From positions 868,001 through 932,000 of the forward strand of contig NZ_BMCP01000001.1 of assembly GCF_014635245.1 (NCBI RefSeq): 64,000 bases of DNA, given 5' to 3'. Of the stretch, positions 1 through 9,988 are shown one piece after another. Source of the stretch: Agaricicola taiwanensis (GTDB lineage Bacteria; Pseudomonadota; Alphaproteobacteria; Rhizobiales; Methylopilaceae). The translations under genes and the position numbers were made by a program. The notes below the pieces were generated by a model that was not told where the DNA came from, ran no database searches, and saw only the letters and a list, made by a program, of their open reading frames with translations. Every line of letters starts with the position of its first letter. The first letter of the stretch is position 1.

Positions 1-579
1 AAGGTCCTTGCTGAGCACGTAGGACAGGCCGAGGTTCGACAGGATCGCCGGCTCGTTCGGCGCGATCTTGAGTGCCGTTTCGTAATAGTCGCGCGCGGCG
101 TGAGGGCGCCCCAACTGGTCGAGGATGGCACCCTGTGCGTTCAGGATGGTCCAGTCGGGCTTCGCGGGGCTGTGCGCTTGCTTGAGCACATCCAGCGCCT
201 GCTCCAGGCGGCCGGCGTCCGCCAGTGCGCGGCCGAAGGCGGCCAGGATGTCCTGGTTGCCCGGGTGGCGTATGGCCGCCTGTTGAAGCACCGCCACGGC
301 CTGTGCGCTTTGGCCGGTGGCGCGAAGGGCAGAACCATAGGCCAGCGCCACACCTGCGTCGGACGGATCGGCCTCATAGCGCCGGCTGGCACGTTCTGCC
401 AGCTGCCGCCACTCCTGCGGGCTGCGTTCCGCGGCGAGCGCACGCGAGACCGAACCGGTGGTCTCGGGGGATCGCGTGGTGGTACAGGCAGCAAGAAGAA
501 GCGCAGTGAGAGATACCGTTAAAAGGGAAAGCTGTGGCGTCCGCACGGCAGAACTCCAGGTCGAAGACACCGTAGTCAT
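1..579 (-). CDS. TPR-repeat lipoprotein, TadD-like (3' end cut by window)
   Basis: The frame is open from an ATG at 579 to base 1, giving 193 residues, and the C-terminus is outside the window. The N-terminus has a hydrophobic stretch ending in the lipobox LLAAC (Cys about residue 32), so it is a probable lipoprotein. Tetratricopeptide-like helical pairs follow, for example GRPHAARDYYETALKIAPNE and then AILSNLGLSYVLS. TadD proteins of Flp-type (Tad) pilus assembly have this layout (lipobox plus TPRs), and TPR lipoproteins often sit beside tad genes. The rest of the locus is outside the window, so TadD is inferred from architecture only. Transcription is divergent from the aminopeptidase gene at 688. 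Confidence 0.75.
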   Translation of the reverse strand, partial: MTTVSSTWSSAVRTPQLSLLTVSLTALLLAACTTTRSPETTGSVSRALAAERSPQEWRQLAERASRRYEADPSDAGVALAYGSALRATGQSAQAVAVLQQAAIRHPGNQDILAAFGRALADAGRLEQALDVLKQAHSPAKPDWTILNAQGAILDQLGRPHAARDYYETALKIAPNEPAILSNLGLSYVLSKDL

Positions 580-687
580 GAACTATTAACCTTAACGCCT
601 GATTAACCATGAGCGGGTGCGGCATCTGGCTCTGGAGGCGCGGGCCCCGGGACATGCTAGGGCGGACTGACAGCAGGAGATGCTTCC

Positions 688-2058
688 GTGACCGATCTGA
701 TCGCATCCGCCGGCAGCGGCGAAGACGCCACTCCCCTCTGGTTTGTGTCCAAGGGGGACGATCTTCCCGCCGATCTCCCCAAATTGGCGGCGGCCTGGAT
801 GAAATCGACGGGCGCTGAGGCGGAGCCTGGCCGTGCGGTCATGCTGCCGTCCGAGACGGGAGCACTCGCGGGTGTATTGTTCGGCGTCGATCCGAAAGGT
901 GATCCTTTCGCGCCGGGTGCCGTGGCCGCTTCGCTCGGCGCCGGTCTATACCGCTTTGCTCTTCCCCCGCAGGACCGTCGCCTCGCCGCGCTTGGCTACG
1001 TGCTGCACTCCTATCGCTACGACCGCTATTCGCGGGGCAAGACCACCCAGGCCCGGCTCGAAGTGCCGCAGGGCGTCGATGAGGCGTGGCTGCGCTACAC
1101 CATTGAGGCCGTCACGCTGGCGCGCGACCTCATCAACACGCCTGCGAACGATATGGGTCCCCAGGAGCTGGAAGATGCGGCCCGCCGTCTGGCCGGCAAA
1201 CATGAAGCCGATATTTCGGTAATCACCGGCGATGCGCTGCTGCAGCAGGGCTTTCCCATGATCCACGCAGTCGGCCGTGCCTCGGATCGCGCACCGCGCC
1301 TTATCGATATGGCCTGGGGGGCGGATGATGCGCCGAAAGTGACGCTGGTAGGCAAGGGCGTGTGCTTCGACACCGGCGGTGTCAACGTGAAGCCGGATGC
1401 CGCCATGCGCAACATGAAGAAGGACATGGGCGGCGCGGCCACCGTGCTGGCCCTGGCGCATTTGGTGATGGCGGCGAAACTGCCGATCCGCCTTCGGGTG
1501 CTCATTCCGGCGGTGGAGAACGCCATTGGCGGCTCATCCTTCCGTCCGGGAGACATTCTCCACAGTCGCAAGGGCCTCACCGTGGAGATCGGTCACACCG
1601 ATGCCGAAGGTCGGCTCGTGCTGGGCGATGCCCTCGCGCTTGCCGATGAAGAAGCGCCCGAGCTTCTGCTTGACTTCGCTACGCTGACCGGCGCCGCGCG
1701 TGTCGCGCTTGGACCTGATCTGCCGCCCTTCTACACTGATGACGATCAGGTGGCTGCGGATCTTGCCCGCCACGCCACCACCGAAAATGACCCCCTCTGG
1801 CGCCTGCCCCTCTGGCAGCCCTACAACAAGATGATCGAGCCGAAGATCGCCGATCTCACCAACTCCGCCAGCGGCGGCTTCGCCGGCTCCATCACGGCAG
1901 CCCTGTTCCTTGCGCATTTCGTCGAGAAGGCGAAAACCTGGGTCCATTTCGACGTGTTCGGCTGGACCCCGACCGCGAAACCCGGCCGTCCCGAGGGAGG
2001 CGAATGCCAAGGCGCGCGGGCAGCCTTCGCCCTGCTCGCGGAACGATATGGCCGCTGA
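688..2058 (+). CDS. leucyl aminopeptidase family protein (peptidase M17)
   Basis: 456 residues starting at a GTG with CAGGAG about 8 bases upstream. The C-terminal catalytic half has the M17 signatures: GKGVCFDTGG (metal-binding Lys/Asp, about residue 222), RNMKKDMGGAA, and TDAEGRLVLGDAL, which carries the Asp/Glu metal ligands and the catalytic Arg. The usual Asn before TDAEGR is His here (HTDAEGR), a small departure from PepA. The N-terminal half (about 170 residues) is the divergent domain seen in alphaproteobacterial paralogues. The expected role is cytosolic, metal-dependent removal of N-terminal residues from peptides. It is the first gene of a plus-strand run leading to a MarR regulator and a cell-wall hydrolase. 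Confidence 0.92.
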   Translation: MTDLIASAGSGEDATPLWFVSKGDDLPADLPKLAAAWMKSTGAEAEPGRAVMLPSETGALAGVLFGVDPKGDPFAPGAVAASLGAGLYRFALPPQDRRLAALGYVLHSYRYDRYSRGKTTQARLEVPQGVDEAWLRYTIEAVTLARDLINTPANDMGPQELEDAARRLAGKHEADISVITGDALLQQGFPMIHAVGRASDRAPRLIDMAWGADDAPKVTLVGKGVCFDTGGVNVKPDAAMRNMKKDMGGAATVLALAHLVMAAKLPIRLRVLIPAVENAIGGSSFRPGDILHSRKGLTVEIGHTDAEGRLVLGDALALADEEAPELLLDFATLTGAARVALGPDLPPFYTDDDQVAADLARHATTENDPLWRLPLWQPYNKMIEPKIADLTNSASGGFAGSITAALFLAHFVEKAKTWVHFDVFGWTPTAKPGRPEGGECQGARAAFALLAERYGR

Positions 2059-2116
2059 CCCCTTGCCGATCGCGGCGGAGACGTAAATAATACGCCTCCG
2101 AAACGATGGGGTCGGC

Positions 2117-2467
2117 GTGGCAACACACTTAAGACCGGCGCAGGCACTGCGGCTGTGGCACAATGTGATGATGGCGCAGGTGACGGACGGTGAGCCGGAC
2201 CTTTCCGCCCGCCAGACGGCAATCCTGCTGACCATTTACATGGATGCCCCGCCGCACACGGTCCGTGGCTTGGCAAAGAAGCTGAGTGTGACCAAGCCTG
2301 TCATCACCCGCGCGTTGGATACCATGGGCAAGATGGAACTGGTGGCGCGCCGCAGGGATGATGCGGACCGGCGCAACGTCATCGTGCAGCGGACGGTGAA
2401 GGGCGCACTCTTTGTCGAGCGCCTTGCCGATCTCCTGGTGCGCGAGGCTGCGGAGCTTCCGGCATGA
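2117..2467 (+). CDS. MarR-family winged-helix transcriptional regulator
   Basis: 116 residues from a GTG start. The winged-helix core is clear: a helical segment (RQTAILLTIYMD), a recognition-helix region (TVRGLAKKLSVTKPVITRALDTM), and a wing with the family's DxR motif (RRRDDADRRNVIV). It is shorter than typical MarR proteins (about 140-150 residues) because the N-terminal dimerisation helix is short. The stop overlaps the ATG of the following NlpC/P60 gene by four bases, so the two are translationally coupled. That suggests it regulates this operon or a cell-envelope response, but the ligand and operator cannot be read from the sequence. Confidence 0.85.
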   Translation: MATHLRPAQALRLWHNVMMAQVTDGEPDLSARQTAILLTIYMDAPPHTVRGLAKKLSVTKPVITRALDTMGKMELVARRRDDADRRNVIVQRTVKGALFVERLADLLVREAAELPA

Positions 2468-3309
2468 CACTTGATCGACGTGTGACACCGGCCCGGCCCG
2501 ATCTTGCCGCAGCGCATCTGCAAGGCGAGGTCACGGCGGCCCGCTATGTCGAGGGCAGAAACCAGCGGGTCGCGGTAGGGGCCGCTCCTTTGCGCGGAGA
2601 ACCGAGACCCGATGCTTCTCTCTTCACCGAGGCCCTCTTCGGTGAGACCTTCACGGTCTACGACGAGCATGAGGGCTGGGCCTGGGGACAGCTTGCCACC
2701 GACGACTATGTCGGCTGGTTGCCGCTTGCCGCGCTCACCGCGTCAGGAGCGGCGGCAACCCATCGGGTCGCGGCCCTCCGTTCGTTCGTTTTTCCGGGGC
2801 CGAGCATCAAGCTGCCTCCCGAGGATTTGCTGCCCTTCAATGCGCGCCTCACCGTGGTGCGGGAGGAGGGGCCATTCGCGATCCTCGATTCCGGCGGGTT
2901 CGTGCATAAGGCGCATCTGGCGCCGATCGACCGACGCGAGAGTGATATGGTCGCGGTCGCCGAACGTTTCCTCGGCACGCCTTATCTGTGGGGCGGTCGC
3001 ACCAGCGTCGGTCTCGACTGTTCGGCGCTTGTCCAGATGGCGCTGGACGCCTGCGGCCAGGCAGCTCCTCGCGACAGCGACATGCAGTTCGCCTCTCTCG
3101 GCCATGCCGTCGACATAAATCCAGCCGCGCTCCAGCGGGGCGATCTCGTGTTTTGGAAGGGTCATGTCGCCATCGCCCGTGGGGATGGCAACTTCCTTCA
3201 CGCCAATGGTTTCGCCATGGCCGTCACCATAGAAAATGTCGAGGCGACGATCGCCAGAATTGTCGCGGCGGGTGAGGGTGAAGTCCTGGGCGTTCGCCGG
3301 CTCGATTAG
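2464..3309 (+). CDS. NlpC/P60 family cell-wall hydrolase with SH3 domains
   Basis: 281 residues. The C-terminal papain-like NlpC/P60 domain shows the catalytic Cys in GLDCSALVQMAL (about residue 185) and the His in WKGHVAIARG (about 234), preceded by the typical FLGTPYLWGG. The N-terminal 150 residues resemble two bacterial SH3-type segments, as in DipM/YkfC-like endopeptidases that cut between D-Glu and diaminopimelate in peptidoglycan stem peptides. No signal peptide is evident from the chosen ATG, so it may act on cytosolic muropeptides or be exported non-classically. It starts inside the stop of the MarR gene (ATGA overlap). Confidence 0.88.
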   Translation: MTLDRRVTPARPDLAAAHLQGEVTAARYVEGRNQRVAVGAAPLRGEPRPDASLFTEALFGETFTVYDEHEGWAWGQLATDDYVGWLPLAALTASGAAATHRVAALRSFVFPGPSIKLPPEDLLPFNARLTVVREEGPFAILDSGGFVHKAHLAPIDRRESDMVAVAERFLGTPYLWGGRTSVGLDCSALVQMALDACGQAAPRDSDMQFASLGHAVDINPAALQRGDLVFWKGHVAIARGDGNFLHANGFAMAVTIENVEATIARIVAAGEGEVLGVRRLD

Positions 3310-3379
3310 ATCTGCGACGGATTTGCCGAAAGACGCCGTTGAACAGATGTCAGTTATCGAAACGGCGTGACCCTTCCAA

Positions 3380-4645
3380 GTGAACCAGCACACTCCACTT
3401 CCGGATAGCACATCCGAAACCGCTGCTCCTGTCGTGTTTCTGCCGAAAGGGCCGGAGACATTGACGAAACCGCGAGCCCCGCGGCTTAGGCGTTGGTGGC
3501 TTGGCGGGGCGGCTCTTGCCCTGCTCGCGGTGGCGGCGGCCGGCCTTGGTTATGGGTATTACGGCGCGACCGGCACACCGGGCTACCGGACCGAGACTGT
3601 CGTCATGGGGAATGTGGAGCGGAAGGTATCTGCCGTCGGCACACTGGAGCCCCGTGATTACGTGGACGTGGGCGTGCAGGTGTCCGGTCAGCTGAAGGTG
3701 CTCAACGTCGAGATCGGGGACGAAGTCAAGGCAGGCGATCTCCTGGCTGAGACCGACCCGACCGTGCATCAGACATCGGTCGCCTCCAACCGCGCCAAGC
3801 TGGCCGAACTCACGGCACAACGAGCACAGGTGCAAGCCGAGCTGGACCTCGCGAAGGCGCAGTTCGAGCGCACGCAAAGCCTGGCAGCACGCAATGTCTC
3901 GACCCAGGACGCGCTGGATATTGCCCGCTCCACCGTCGCCATTGCGGAGGCAAAGATCGGGGTGATCGATGCGCAGGTGCAGCAGGCGAGCGCTGCTCTG
4001 AAAGCGGCGGAAGCCAATCTCAACTACACTAAGATCTATGCGCCCATGGACGGCACCGTGGTCTCGCAGTCGGCCGTCAAAGGCCAGACCCTGAACGCAA
4101 ACCAGTCCGCGCCCATCATCGTCCGCGTCGCCGACCTGAAGACCATGACCGCGCAGGCGAAGGTTGTCGAAGCGGATGTCGTCTCGCTGAAGCCCAGGAT
4201 GAAGGCCTACTTCTCCACGCTGGGCATGCCTGATCGCCGCTGGGAAGGCACGGTGCGCCAGATCCAGCCGACGCCTGAGATCGTCAACGACGTGGTGCTC
4301 TATAAGGTGCTGGTAGACGTGTCGAACGAGGACGGCGTTCTGCTGCCCTCCATGTCGGCACAGGTCTCCTTCATCGAGGGCGCGGTGGAGAACGTGCCTG
4401 TTGTACCCCTCGCAGCTCTGCGCACCGGGCGCAACGGCGACCGCTTTGCGCGAGTGGCCACATCAGGCGGTGTCGAGACACGCAAGGTCGAGATCGGCTT
4501 CACCAACCGCACCCACGCCGAAATCAAAAGCGGCCTTGACGTCGGTGACAAGGTGATCACCGGCATGCTGAGCCCCGCAGCAGCCGATGGCGATGCGAGC
4601 CGTCAGGGAGGTATGATGCGCGGCGGCCGCGGACCACGTCCATGA
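3380..4645 (+). CDS. macA: MacA-like periplasmic adaptor of an ABC efflux pump
   Basis: 421 residues from a GTG. A basic N-terminus is followed by a membrane anchor (WLGGAALALLAVAAAGLGYGYYG, residues about 37-59). Then comes the HlyD/RND adaptor layout: a lipoyl half (VSGQLKVLNVEIGDEVKAGD), a long alpha-hairpin rich in Gln/Ala/Glu (about 130-215), the second lipoyl half (NLNYTKIYAPMDGTVVSQ), beta-barrel and membrane-proximal domains. The family links an inner-membrane MacB transporter to a TolC-type outer-membrane channel. It overlaps the macB start by four bases. The exported substrate (macrolide, lipopeptide or siderophore) is not determined, and no TolC gene is in the window. Confidence 0.9.
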   Translation: MNQHTPLPDSTSETAAPVVFLPKGPETLTKPRAPRLRRWWLGGAALALLAVAAAGLGYGYYGATGTPGYRTETVVMGNVERKVSAVGTLEPRDYVDVGVQVSGQLKVLNVEIGDEVKAGDLLAETDPTVHQTSVASNRAKLAELTAQRAQVQAELDLAKAQFERTQSLAARNVSTQDALDIARSTVAIAEAKIGVIDAQVQQASAALKAAEANLNYTKIYAPMDGTVVSQSAVKGQTLNANQSAPIIVRVADLKTMTAQAKVVEADVVSLKPRMKAYFSTLGMPDRRWEGTVRQIQPTPEIVNDVVLYKVLVDVSNEDGVLLPSMSAQVSFIEGAVENVPVVPLAALRTGRNGDRFARVATSGGVETRKVEIGFTNRTHAEIKSGLDVGDKVITGMLSPAAADGDASRQGGMMRGGRGPRP

Positions 4646-6588
4646 GCGCGCCCCTCATCGACATCCGCGATGTCTCGCGCGTCTATCACAGCGGCGAGGA
4701 TGAGTTGAGGGCCCTGGACAGGGTGTCGCTGACCGTCGAAGAGGGCGAGTTTGTCGCCATCGTCGGCCAGTCCGGCTCGGGCAAGTCGACGCTGATGAAC
4801 ATCCTCGGCTGCCTCGACCGGCCGACCGAGGGTCATTACTTCATTCGCGGTCGTGATGTAGCCGGGCTGGATCGCGATGCCTTGGCGTCGCTGCGTCGTG
4901 ACACCTTCGGCTTCGTCTTCCAGCGCTACAATCTCCTCGCCAACACCACGGCCATGGAGAATGTCGAGGTGCCGGCCATCTATGCCGGAAGGCCGAAGAA
5001 GGATCGCTGGACCCGCGCGGCGGAGCTGTTGACCCGGCTTGGCCTTGGCGACCGGCTGGATCACACGCCGGGGCAACTGTCAGGCGGACAACAGCAGCGT
5101 GTGTCGATCGCCCGCGCGCTGATGAACGACGCGCCGATCATTCTGGCCGATGAACCAACGGGCGCGCTGGACCGCACCAGCGGCGCCGAGATGCTCACTC
5201 TGCTGCAGGATCTCAACCGCGATGGCCGCACCATCATTCTTATCACCCATGATCCGGAAGTGGCGCGGGCCGCGCGTCGGGTGATCCGCATCGCCGATGG
5301 CCGGATCGTCTCCGATACCCGCACTGACGAAGCGCTCTTGTTCCGTCCGGGGTCCACGCACAAGGTCGGCGGCATGCACGCCGATGGTCGCCTCGGCTTT
5401 CTGCCCGATATGGGCGAGGCGGCGAAGCTCGCCCTGCGCACGCTGCGCACCAACATGTTCCGCACTTCGCTGACCCTGCTCGGCGTCGTCATCGGCGTCG
5501 CCGCGGTGGTGGCCATGCTCGCCATCGGCAACGGCAGCCAGCAACAGGTGATGCAGCGCATCTCCCAACTCGGCACCAATCTTCTGACCGTTCGTCCCGG
5601 CGCGCCGGGCACACGGCCCACCGGCGATATGGCAACCCTCGTGGTGGGCGATGCCGAGGCCATCGCGGGTCTTCCCAATGTGGAGGTCGTCGTGCCGCAG
5701 CGGTCCACGCAGAAGACCATGCGCGCCGGCAATATCGACTACAGGACACAGATCAACGGCGTGACGTCAGGCTTCCCGGCAGCGCAGGACTGGCAGATCG
5801 CCCAAGGCAGCTTCTTCGGCCCTCAGGAGGAGAAGGAACTGGCCGCCGTGGTGGTTCTCGGCGACACCGTCGCCCGCAACCTCTTCCCGGACAGCAGCCC
5901 CATCGGCAAGACGGTGCTGATCGCGTCGCAGCCATTCGAGGTCATCGGCGTGCTGGCGCCAAAGGGCGCCACCGGTGGCGGCAACGATATGGACGATATC
6001 GCGGTGGTTCCGCTGCGCAGCGCCTTCATGCGTGTGTTCGGGCGCGACTATCTCGGCTCCATCGTGGTGCGCATCAAGGATCTCGACAAGGCGAGCCAGA
6101 CCGAGGAGGCCATTACCTCGCTCCTCAAGGTCCGGCATGGCGTTGAGGATTTCCAGATCCGCAACACCGCTTCCTTCATCGCAACGGCGACAGAGACGCG
6201 GCGCACCTTCACCATGATGCTCGCCGCCGTCGCCATCATCTCGCTGATCGTGGGCGGCATCGGCGTGATGAACATCATGCTGGTGTCGGTCACCGAGCGA
6301 ACGCGCGAGATCGGCGTCCGCATGGCGACCGGCGCGCGCATGTTGAACATCCTGCTTCAGTTCAACACCGAGGCGGTTGTGGTCTGCGGTCTCGGAGGCC
6401 TCATTGGGGTTGGCCTCGGCTTCGCGGTCGCGGCCACCATGGAGTTCTTCGGCAATCCCGTCGCCTATTCCCTCGGCCCGCCTATCTTCGCCTTTGCCTG
6501 TGCCTTCCTGACCGGCGTCGTCTTTGGCTATCTGCCGGCCCGCAAGGCGGCGCGGATGGATCCGGTCGCCGCATTGGCGAGCGAGTAG
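4642..6588 (+). CDS. macB: MacB-like ABC transporter, fused ATPase and permease
   Basis: 648 residues, the usual MacB size. The ATPase comes first: Walker A GQSGSGKST (about residue 40), Q-loop FQRYNLL, signature LSGGQQQRV, Walker B IILADEPTGALD and H-loop ITHDPE. The transmembrane part follows: one helix near residue 275-300 (SLTLLGVVIGVAAVVAMLAI), a large periplasmic MacB domain, then three C-terminal helices (FtsX-like fold) including IISLIVGGIGVMNIMLVSVTERTREIG. It works as a mechanotransmitting dimer with the MacA-like adaptor encoded immediately upstream (ATGA overlap). It ends 25 bases before the convergent Nudix gene. Confidence 0.93.
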   Translation: MSAPLIDIRDVSRVYHSGEDELRALDRVSLTVEEGEFVAIVGQSGSGKSTLMNILGCLDRPTEGHYFIRGRDVAGLDRDALASLRRDTFGFVFQRYNLLANTTAMENVEVPAIYAGRPKKDRWTRAAELLTRLGLGDRLDHTPGQLSGGQQQRVSIARALMNDAPIILADEPTGALDRTSGAEMLTLLQDLNRDGRTIILITHDPEVARAARRVIRIADGRIVSDTRTDEALLFRPGSTHKVGGMHADGRLGFLPDMGEAAKLALRTLRTNMFRTSLTLLGVVIGVAAVVAMLAIGNGSQQQVMQRISQLGTNLLTVRPGAPGTRPTGDMATLVVGDAEAIAGLPNVEVVVPQRSTQKTMRAGNIDYRTQINGVTSGFPAAQDWQIAQGSFFGPQEEKELAAVVVLGDTVARNLFPDSSPIGKTVLIASQPFEVIGVLAPKGATGGGNDMDDIAVVPLRSAFMRVFGRDYLGSIVVRIKDLDKASQTEEAITSLLKVRHGVEDFQIRNTASFIATATETRRTFTMMLAAVAIISLIVGGIGVMNIMLVSVTERTREIGVRMATGARMLNILLQFNTEAVVVCGLGGLIGVGLGFAVAATMEFFGNPVAYSLGPPIFAFACAFLTGVVFGYLPARKAARMDPVAALASE

Positions 6589-6613
6589 CAGGCCCCGGCT
6601 TTAGAGCCGTTTG

Positions 6614-7207
6614 TCAGGCAAGGAGTTCGACCAGCCGCCTGCCGTGCCGCGCAATCCAATAGAGCGCGGTCAGCGTCAACCCGTTATGGATCTTGCCGGA
6701 ATCGAGCGCCTCCATGGCAGCAGTTCGGGAGATCACCAGCGGCTGTGTGCTTTCGCCTTCATGCAAGGCGCCCGCGGCCTCGGGCGCATCAAGCGCGTTG
6801 ACCTGCGCCAGGAAAACCGTCGTTTCCTCGTCGGTGTAGCCGGGGCTGGGAAGATAGGTGAAGAGCTTCACGAGCTTCTGCGGTGCAAGCCCGATCTCCT
6901 CCTCGCACTCGCGCCGCGCCGCCTCCTCGATATCCTCATCCTTCTCAACACGCCCAGCGACGATCTCGATCAATTCGCCATGGCCATTGGCGAGGTGCGC
7001 GGCCAAGCGGAACTGCCGTAGCATCACTAAGGCGTCCTGGTCAGGGTCATAGGCGATGACGGCAGCGACTCGGCCCGCGCGAACCACGTCGCGCGTCTGC
7101 TCCTTCCCGCCTTCTGGCGTCAGACGGAAGGTCTCCATAGAGCGTGGGCCCTTGTAGACCTCGCGTACCTCATGGATCTCAGGGCTGGATGTCTTGTCTT
7201 CGATCAT
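6614..7207 (-). CDS. Nudix hydrolase, ADP-ribose pyrophosphatase type
   Basis: 197 residues. The Nudix box GRVEKDEDIEEAARRECEEE, followed by IGL, matches the family pattern G-x5-E-x7-REUxEExGU and supplies the metal-binding glutamates. The sequence around it (VMLRQFRLAAH, and YTDEETTVFLA downstream) is typical of ADP-sugar pyrophosphatases (NudF-like), which hydrolyse ADP-ribose to AMP and ribose 5-phosphate. The ATG overlaps the end of yejF by four bases, so it is the last gene of the yej operon. Its link to peptide uptake is unknown and may simply be shared transcription. Confidence 0.88.
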   Translation of the reverse strand: MIEDKTSSPEIHEVREVYKGPRSMETFRLTPEGGKEQTRDVVRAGRVAAVIAYDPDQDALVMLRQFRLAAHLANGHGELIEIVAGRVEKDEDIEEAARRECEEEIGLAPQKLVKLFTYLPSPGYTDEETTVFLAQVNALDAPEAAGALHEGESTQPLVISRTAAMEALDSGKIHNGLTLTALYWIARHGRRLVELLA

Positions 7208-8832
7208 GATGAGACGGCCTCGGCGGCTGTGGCTTCGAGATTGAGCGCCGCTGCGATCAGCGCGCGGGTATAGTCGGTTTGCGGCGCTTCAAATATCTGC
7301 GCGGCAGGTCCGCTCTCCACCACCTTGCCGTGACGCATGACGATGACGCGGCTCGCCAGTGCCCGCACCACCTTCAGATCATGGCTGATGAAGAGATAGG
7401 CGAGGTTGCGTTTGGCCTGCAGGTCGCGGAGCAGATCCACGATCTGTGCCTGGATCGACATGTCGAGCGCCGATGTGGGCTCGTCGAGGACGATGAATTT
7501 CGGGTCCAATGCCATGGCGCGCGCGATGGCGATGCGCTGGCGCTGCCCGCCGGAGAACTCATGCGGATAGCGGTCCATGGCGGCGGGATCAAGACCGACA
7601 TCGGTGAGGGCTTCCGCCACCACGGCGCGGCGGGCTTCGGCCGACAGCTCGGGCTTCTGGATCTTCAAGCCCTCTTCGACGATCTGAGCCACCGACAGCC
7701 GGGGGCTGAGCGAACCGAAGGGATCCTGAAAGACGATCTGCATGTCCTTGCGCAGCGGGCGCATGTCGGACGCACTGAAGTCCTCGATGTTCTTGCCCAG
7801 AAAGACGATTGGTCCATCGCCGGAGATCAGTCGCAGGATCGCAAGCCCCAAGGTTGTCTTGCCGGATCCGGATTCGCCCACAACGCCAAGCGTTTCGCCG
7901 GCGCGCAGGTCCAGCGTGATGCCGTCCACGGCCTTGATATGACCGACGGTACGTTTGAAGAACCCACGCCTGATGGGAAACCAGACCTTGAGATCCTCCG
8001 CCGAAAGCACGACGGGCGCCTCGGGTTTCTCAGCGGGTGGTTCGCCCTTCGGCTCAGCGGCCAGCAGTTTCTTCGTGTAATCGTGCTCGGGCGCCTCGAA
8101 GACGCGGGCGGTATCACCACGTTCGACGATCTCACCCTTGGTCATGACACAGACGCGGTCCGCGAATTTTCGAACGATGCCGAGGTCGTGCGTGATGAAC
8201 AGCATGGCCATGCCGAGCCGGCTCTGCAGTTCCTCCAGCAGCTTCAGGATCTGTGCCTGGACCGTGACGTCGAGCGCCGTCGTCGGTTCGTCGGCGATAA
8301 GAAGATCCGGCTCGTTTGCCAGTGCCATCGCGATCATCACGCGCTGGCGCTGTCCGCCGGAAAGCTGATGCGGATAGGCGTCGAGCCGCTCCTTGGCATT
8401 GGCAATGCCCACCTGGTCGAGCAATTCCAGCACGCGCGTCCGCGTGGCGCCGCGGCCGAGGCCGCGGTGTATGCGCAGGATCTCTCCGACCTGCTGCTCG
8501 ATGGTGTGAAGCGGGTTCAGCGACGACATCGGCTCCTGGAACACCATGGAGATGTCGTTGCCGCGAACCTCGCGTAGTTCCGCGGCCGGAACGGTGAGAA
8601 GATCCCGGCCTTTGAAGAAGATCTGGCCGGAGGGATGATGCGCGGCCGGATAGGGAAGAAGCTTGAGAATCGATAGGGCGGTAACGGATTTGCCGGAGCC
8701 GGATTCACCCACCAGCGCCAGCGTTTCTCCCCTCGCGATATCGAAGGACACCCTGTCGACGGCAAGCGTATCCCGGCCGTCCTGGCGGAAAGCGACGGAG
8801 AGATCGCGGATGGAAAGAAGCGGTTCGGTCAT
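7204..8832 (-). CDS. yejF: peptide ABC transporter, double ATP-binding subunit (YejF)
   Basis: 542 residues with two complete ABC ATPase domains in tandem: first Walker [11 protein letters not shown] (about residue 40), first signature LSGGQRQRV, then second Walker [12 protein letters not shown] (about 318), signature FSGGQRQRI and Walker [14 protein letters not shown] fused pair of NBDs is the hallmark of YejF/DppDF-type importers. It energises the YejB/YejE permeases encoded just upstream in the same operon. In enterobacteria and rhizobia Yej systems import peptides, including antimicrobial peptides. The substrate here is inferred only from homology. Confidence 0.93.
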   Translation of the reverse strand: MTEPLLSIRDLSVAFRQDGRDTLAVDRVSFDIARGETLALVGESGSGKSVTALSILKLLPYPAAHHPSGQIFFKGRDLLTVPAAELREVRGNDISMVFQEPMSSLNPLHTIEQQVGEILRIHRGLGRGATRTRVLELLDQVGIANAKERLDAYPHQLSGGQRQRVMIAMALANEPDLLIADEPTTALDVTVQAQILKLLEELQSRLGMAMLFITHDLGIVRKFADRVCVMTKGEIVERGDTARVFEAPEHDYTKKLLAAEPKGEPPAEKPEAPVVLSAEDLKVWFPIRRGFFKRTVGHIKAVDGITLDLRAGETLGVVGESGSGKTTLGLAILRLISGDGPIVFLGKNIEDFSASDMRPLRKDMQIVFQDPFGSLSPRLSVAQIVEEGLKIQKPELSAEARRAVVAEALTDVGLDPAAMDRYPHEFSGGQRQRIAIARAMALDPKFIVLDEPTSALDMSIQAQIVDLLRDLQAKRNLAYLFISHDLKVVRALASRVIVMRHGKVVESGPAAQIFEAPQTDYTRALIAAALNLEATAAEAVSS

Positions 8833-8842
8833 CGGGCGCGCC

Positions 8843-9985
8843 TCACTGGAACGTCTTGCGCGGGTCGAAGGCGTCGCGAACCGCCTCGCCGATGAAGATG
8901 AGAAGCGACAGCATCAATCCCGTGACCACGAAGCCGGTGATACCGAGCCATGGCGCCTGGAGGTTCGCCTTGCCCTGCGCCAGGAGTTCGCCCAGCGAGG
9001 GCGAGCCGGGCGGAAGCCCGAAGCCGAGGAAGTCCAGTGACGTCAGCGTTGTGATCGACCCATTGAGGATGAACGGCATGAAGGTGAGGGTGGCGACCAT
9101 GGCATTCGGCAGGAGGTGCTTGAACATGATCGTGGTATTCGGCAGGCCCAGCGCCCGCGCCGCCGTGACATATTCGAAGTTCCGACCGCGCAGGAATTCG
9201 GCGCGTACGACACCGACGAGCGACGTCCAGGAGAACAAGAGAAGGATGCCAAGCAGGATCCAGAAGCTCGGGATAAGGATCGAAGCAAGGATGATCAAAA
9301 GATAGAGCGTGGGAACGCTGGTCCAGATCTCGATCAACCGCTGCCCGATGAGATCGGTCCAGCCGCCGAAGTAGCCTTGAAGGGCGCCGACCAGGACGCC
9401 GATGACGGAAGAGAGGATGGTCAGCGTCAGCCCGAAGAGAACGGAGATGCGGAATCCATAGATGATCCGGGCGACCACATCGCGGCCCTGGTCGTCCGTT
9501 CCCAGCCAGTTCATTTCCAGGTTCGAGCATCCCTCGCCGCCGAAGCGCAGCGCGGCATCCGCGCATTGCTGATCCGTCAGGCTCCAGGTCGGTGGCGCCG
9601 GCGCCGGTACCGGCAGATTGAGGTTGATGGTGGAATAGCTGAAGCGGATCGGCGGCCAGATCACGGTGCCGTTCTTCTGTTTTATGAGGTCAGTCACATA
9701 AGGGTCGCGATAGTCCGCCTCGGTCTCGAAGTCGCCGCCGAAGGCGGTCTCGGGGTAAGTCTTGAAGACAGGGCTATAGATCCCGCCGTCGAACAGGATG
9801 AGGATCGGCTTGTCATTGGCGATGAGCTCGGCGCACATCGTCACGACGAAGAGGATCAGGAAGATCCAGAGCGACCAGTAGCCCCGGCGGTTGGCCTTGA
9901 AATTCCGCCAGCGCCGCTGGTTGAGGGGCGAGAGGATAAAACGGCGCGCCTTCGGGGTGACGGCTAGGGCGGCGGTCTGCTCCAT
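8843..9985 (-). CDS. yejE: peptide ABC transporter permease (YejE)
   Basis: 380 residues. One N-terminal membrane helix (WSLWIFLILFVVTMCAELIA), a periplasmic insertion of about 110 residues with YejE-type sequence (FGGDFETEADYRDPYV and FSYSTINLNLPVP), then five helices and the EAA loop (RNFEYVTAARALGLPNTTIM) that contacts the ATPase. Long for an OppC-like permease because of the insertion, as is usual for YejE. It lies three bases after yejB and ten bases before yejF in a tight operon. It forms the transmembrane channel with YejB. Confidence 0.93.
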   Translation of the reverse strand: MEQTAALAVTPKARRFILSPLNQRRWRNFKANRRGYWSLWIFLILFVVTMCAELIANDKPILILFDGGIYSPVFKTYPETAFGGDFETEADYRDPYVTDLIKQKNGTVIWPPIRFSYSTINLNLPVPAPAPPTWSLTDQQCADAALRFGGEGCSNLEMNWLGTDDQGRDVVARIIYGFRISVLFGLTLTILSSVIGVLVGALQGYFGGWTDLIGQRLIEIWTSVPTLYLLIILASILIPSFWILLGILLLFSWTSLVGVVRAEFLRGRNFEYVTAARALGLPNTTIMFKHLLPNAMVATLTFMPFILNGSITTLTSLDFLGFGLPPGSPSLGELLAQGKANLQAPWLGITGFVVTGLMLSLLIFIGEAVRDAFDPRKTFQ

Positions 9986-9988
9986 CCC

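Noticed and set aside
6589-6613. Terminator between macB and the Nudix gene
   Set aside because: Only a 5-bp stem and a weak T run; too little to call.
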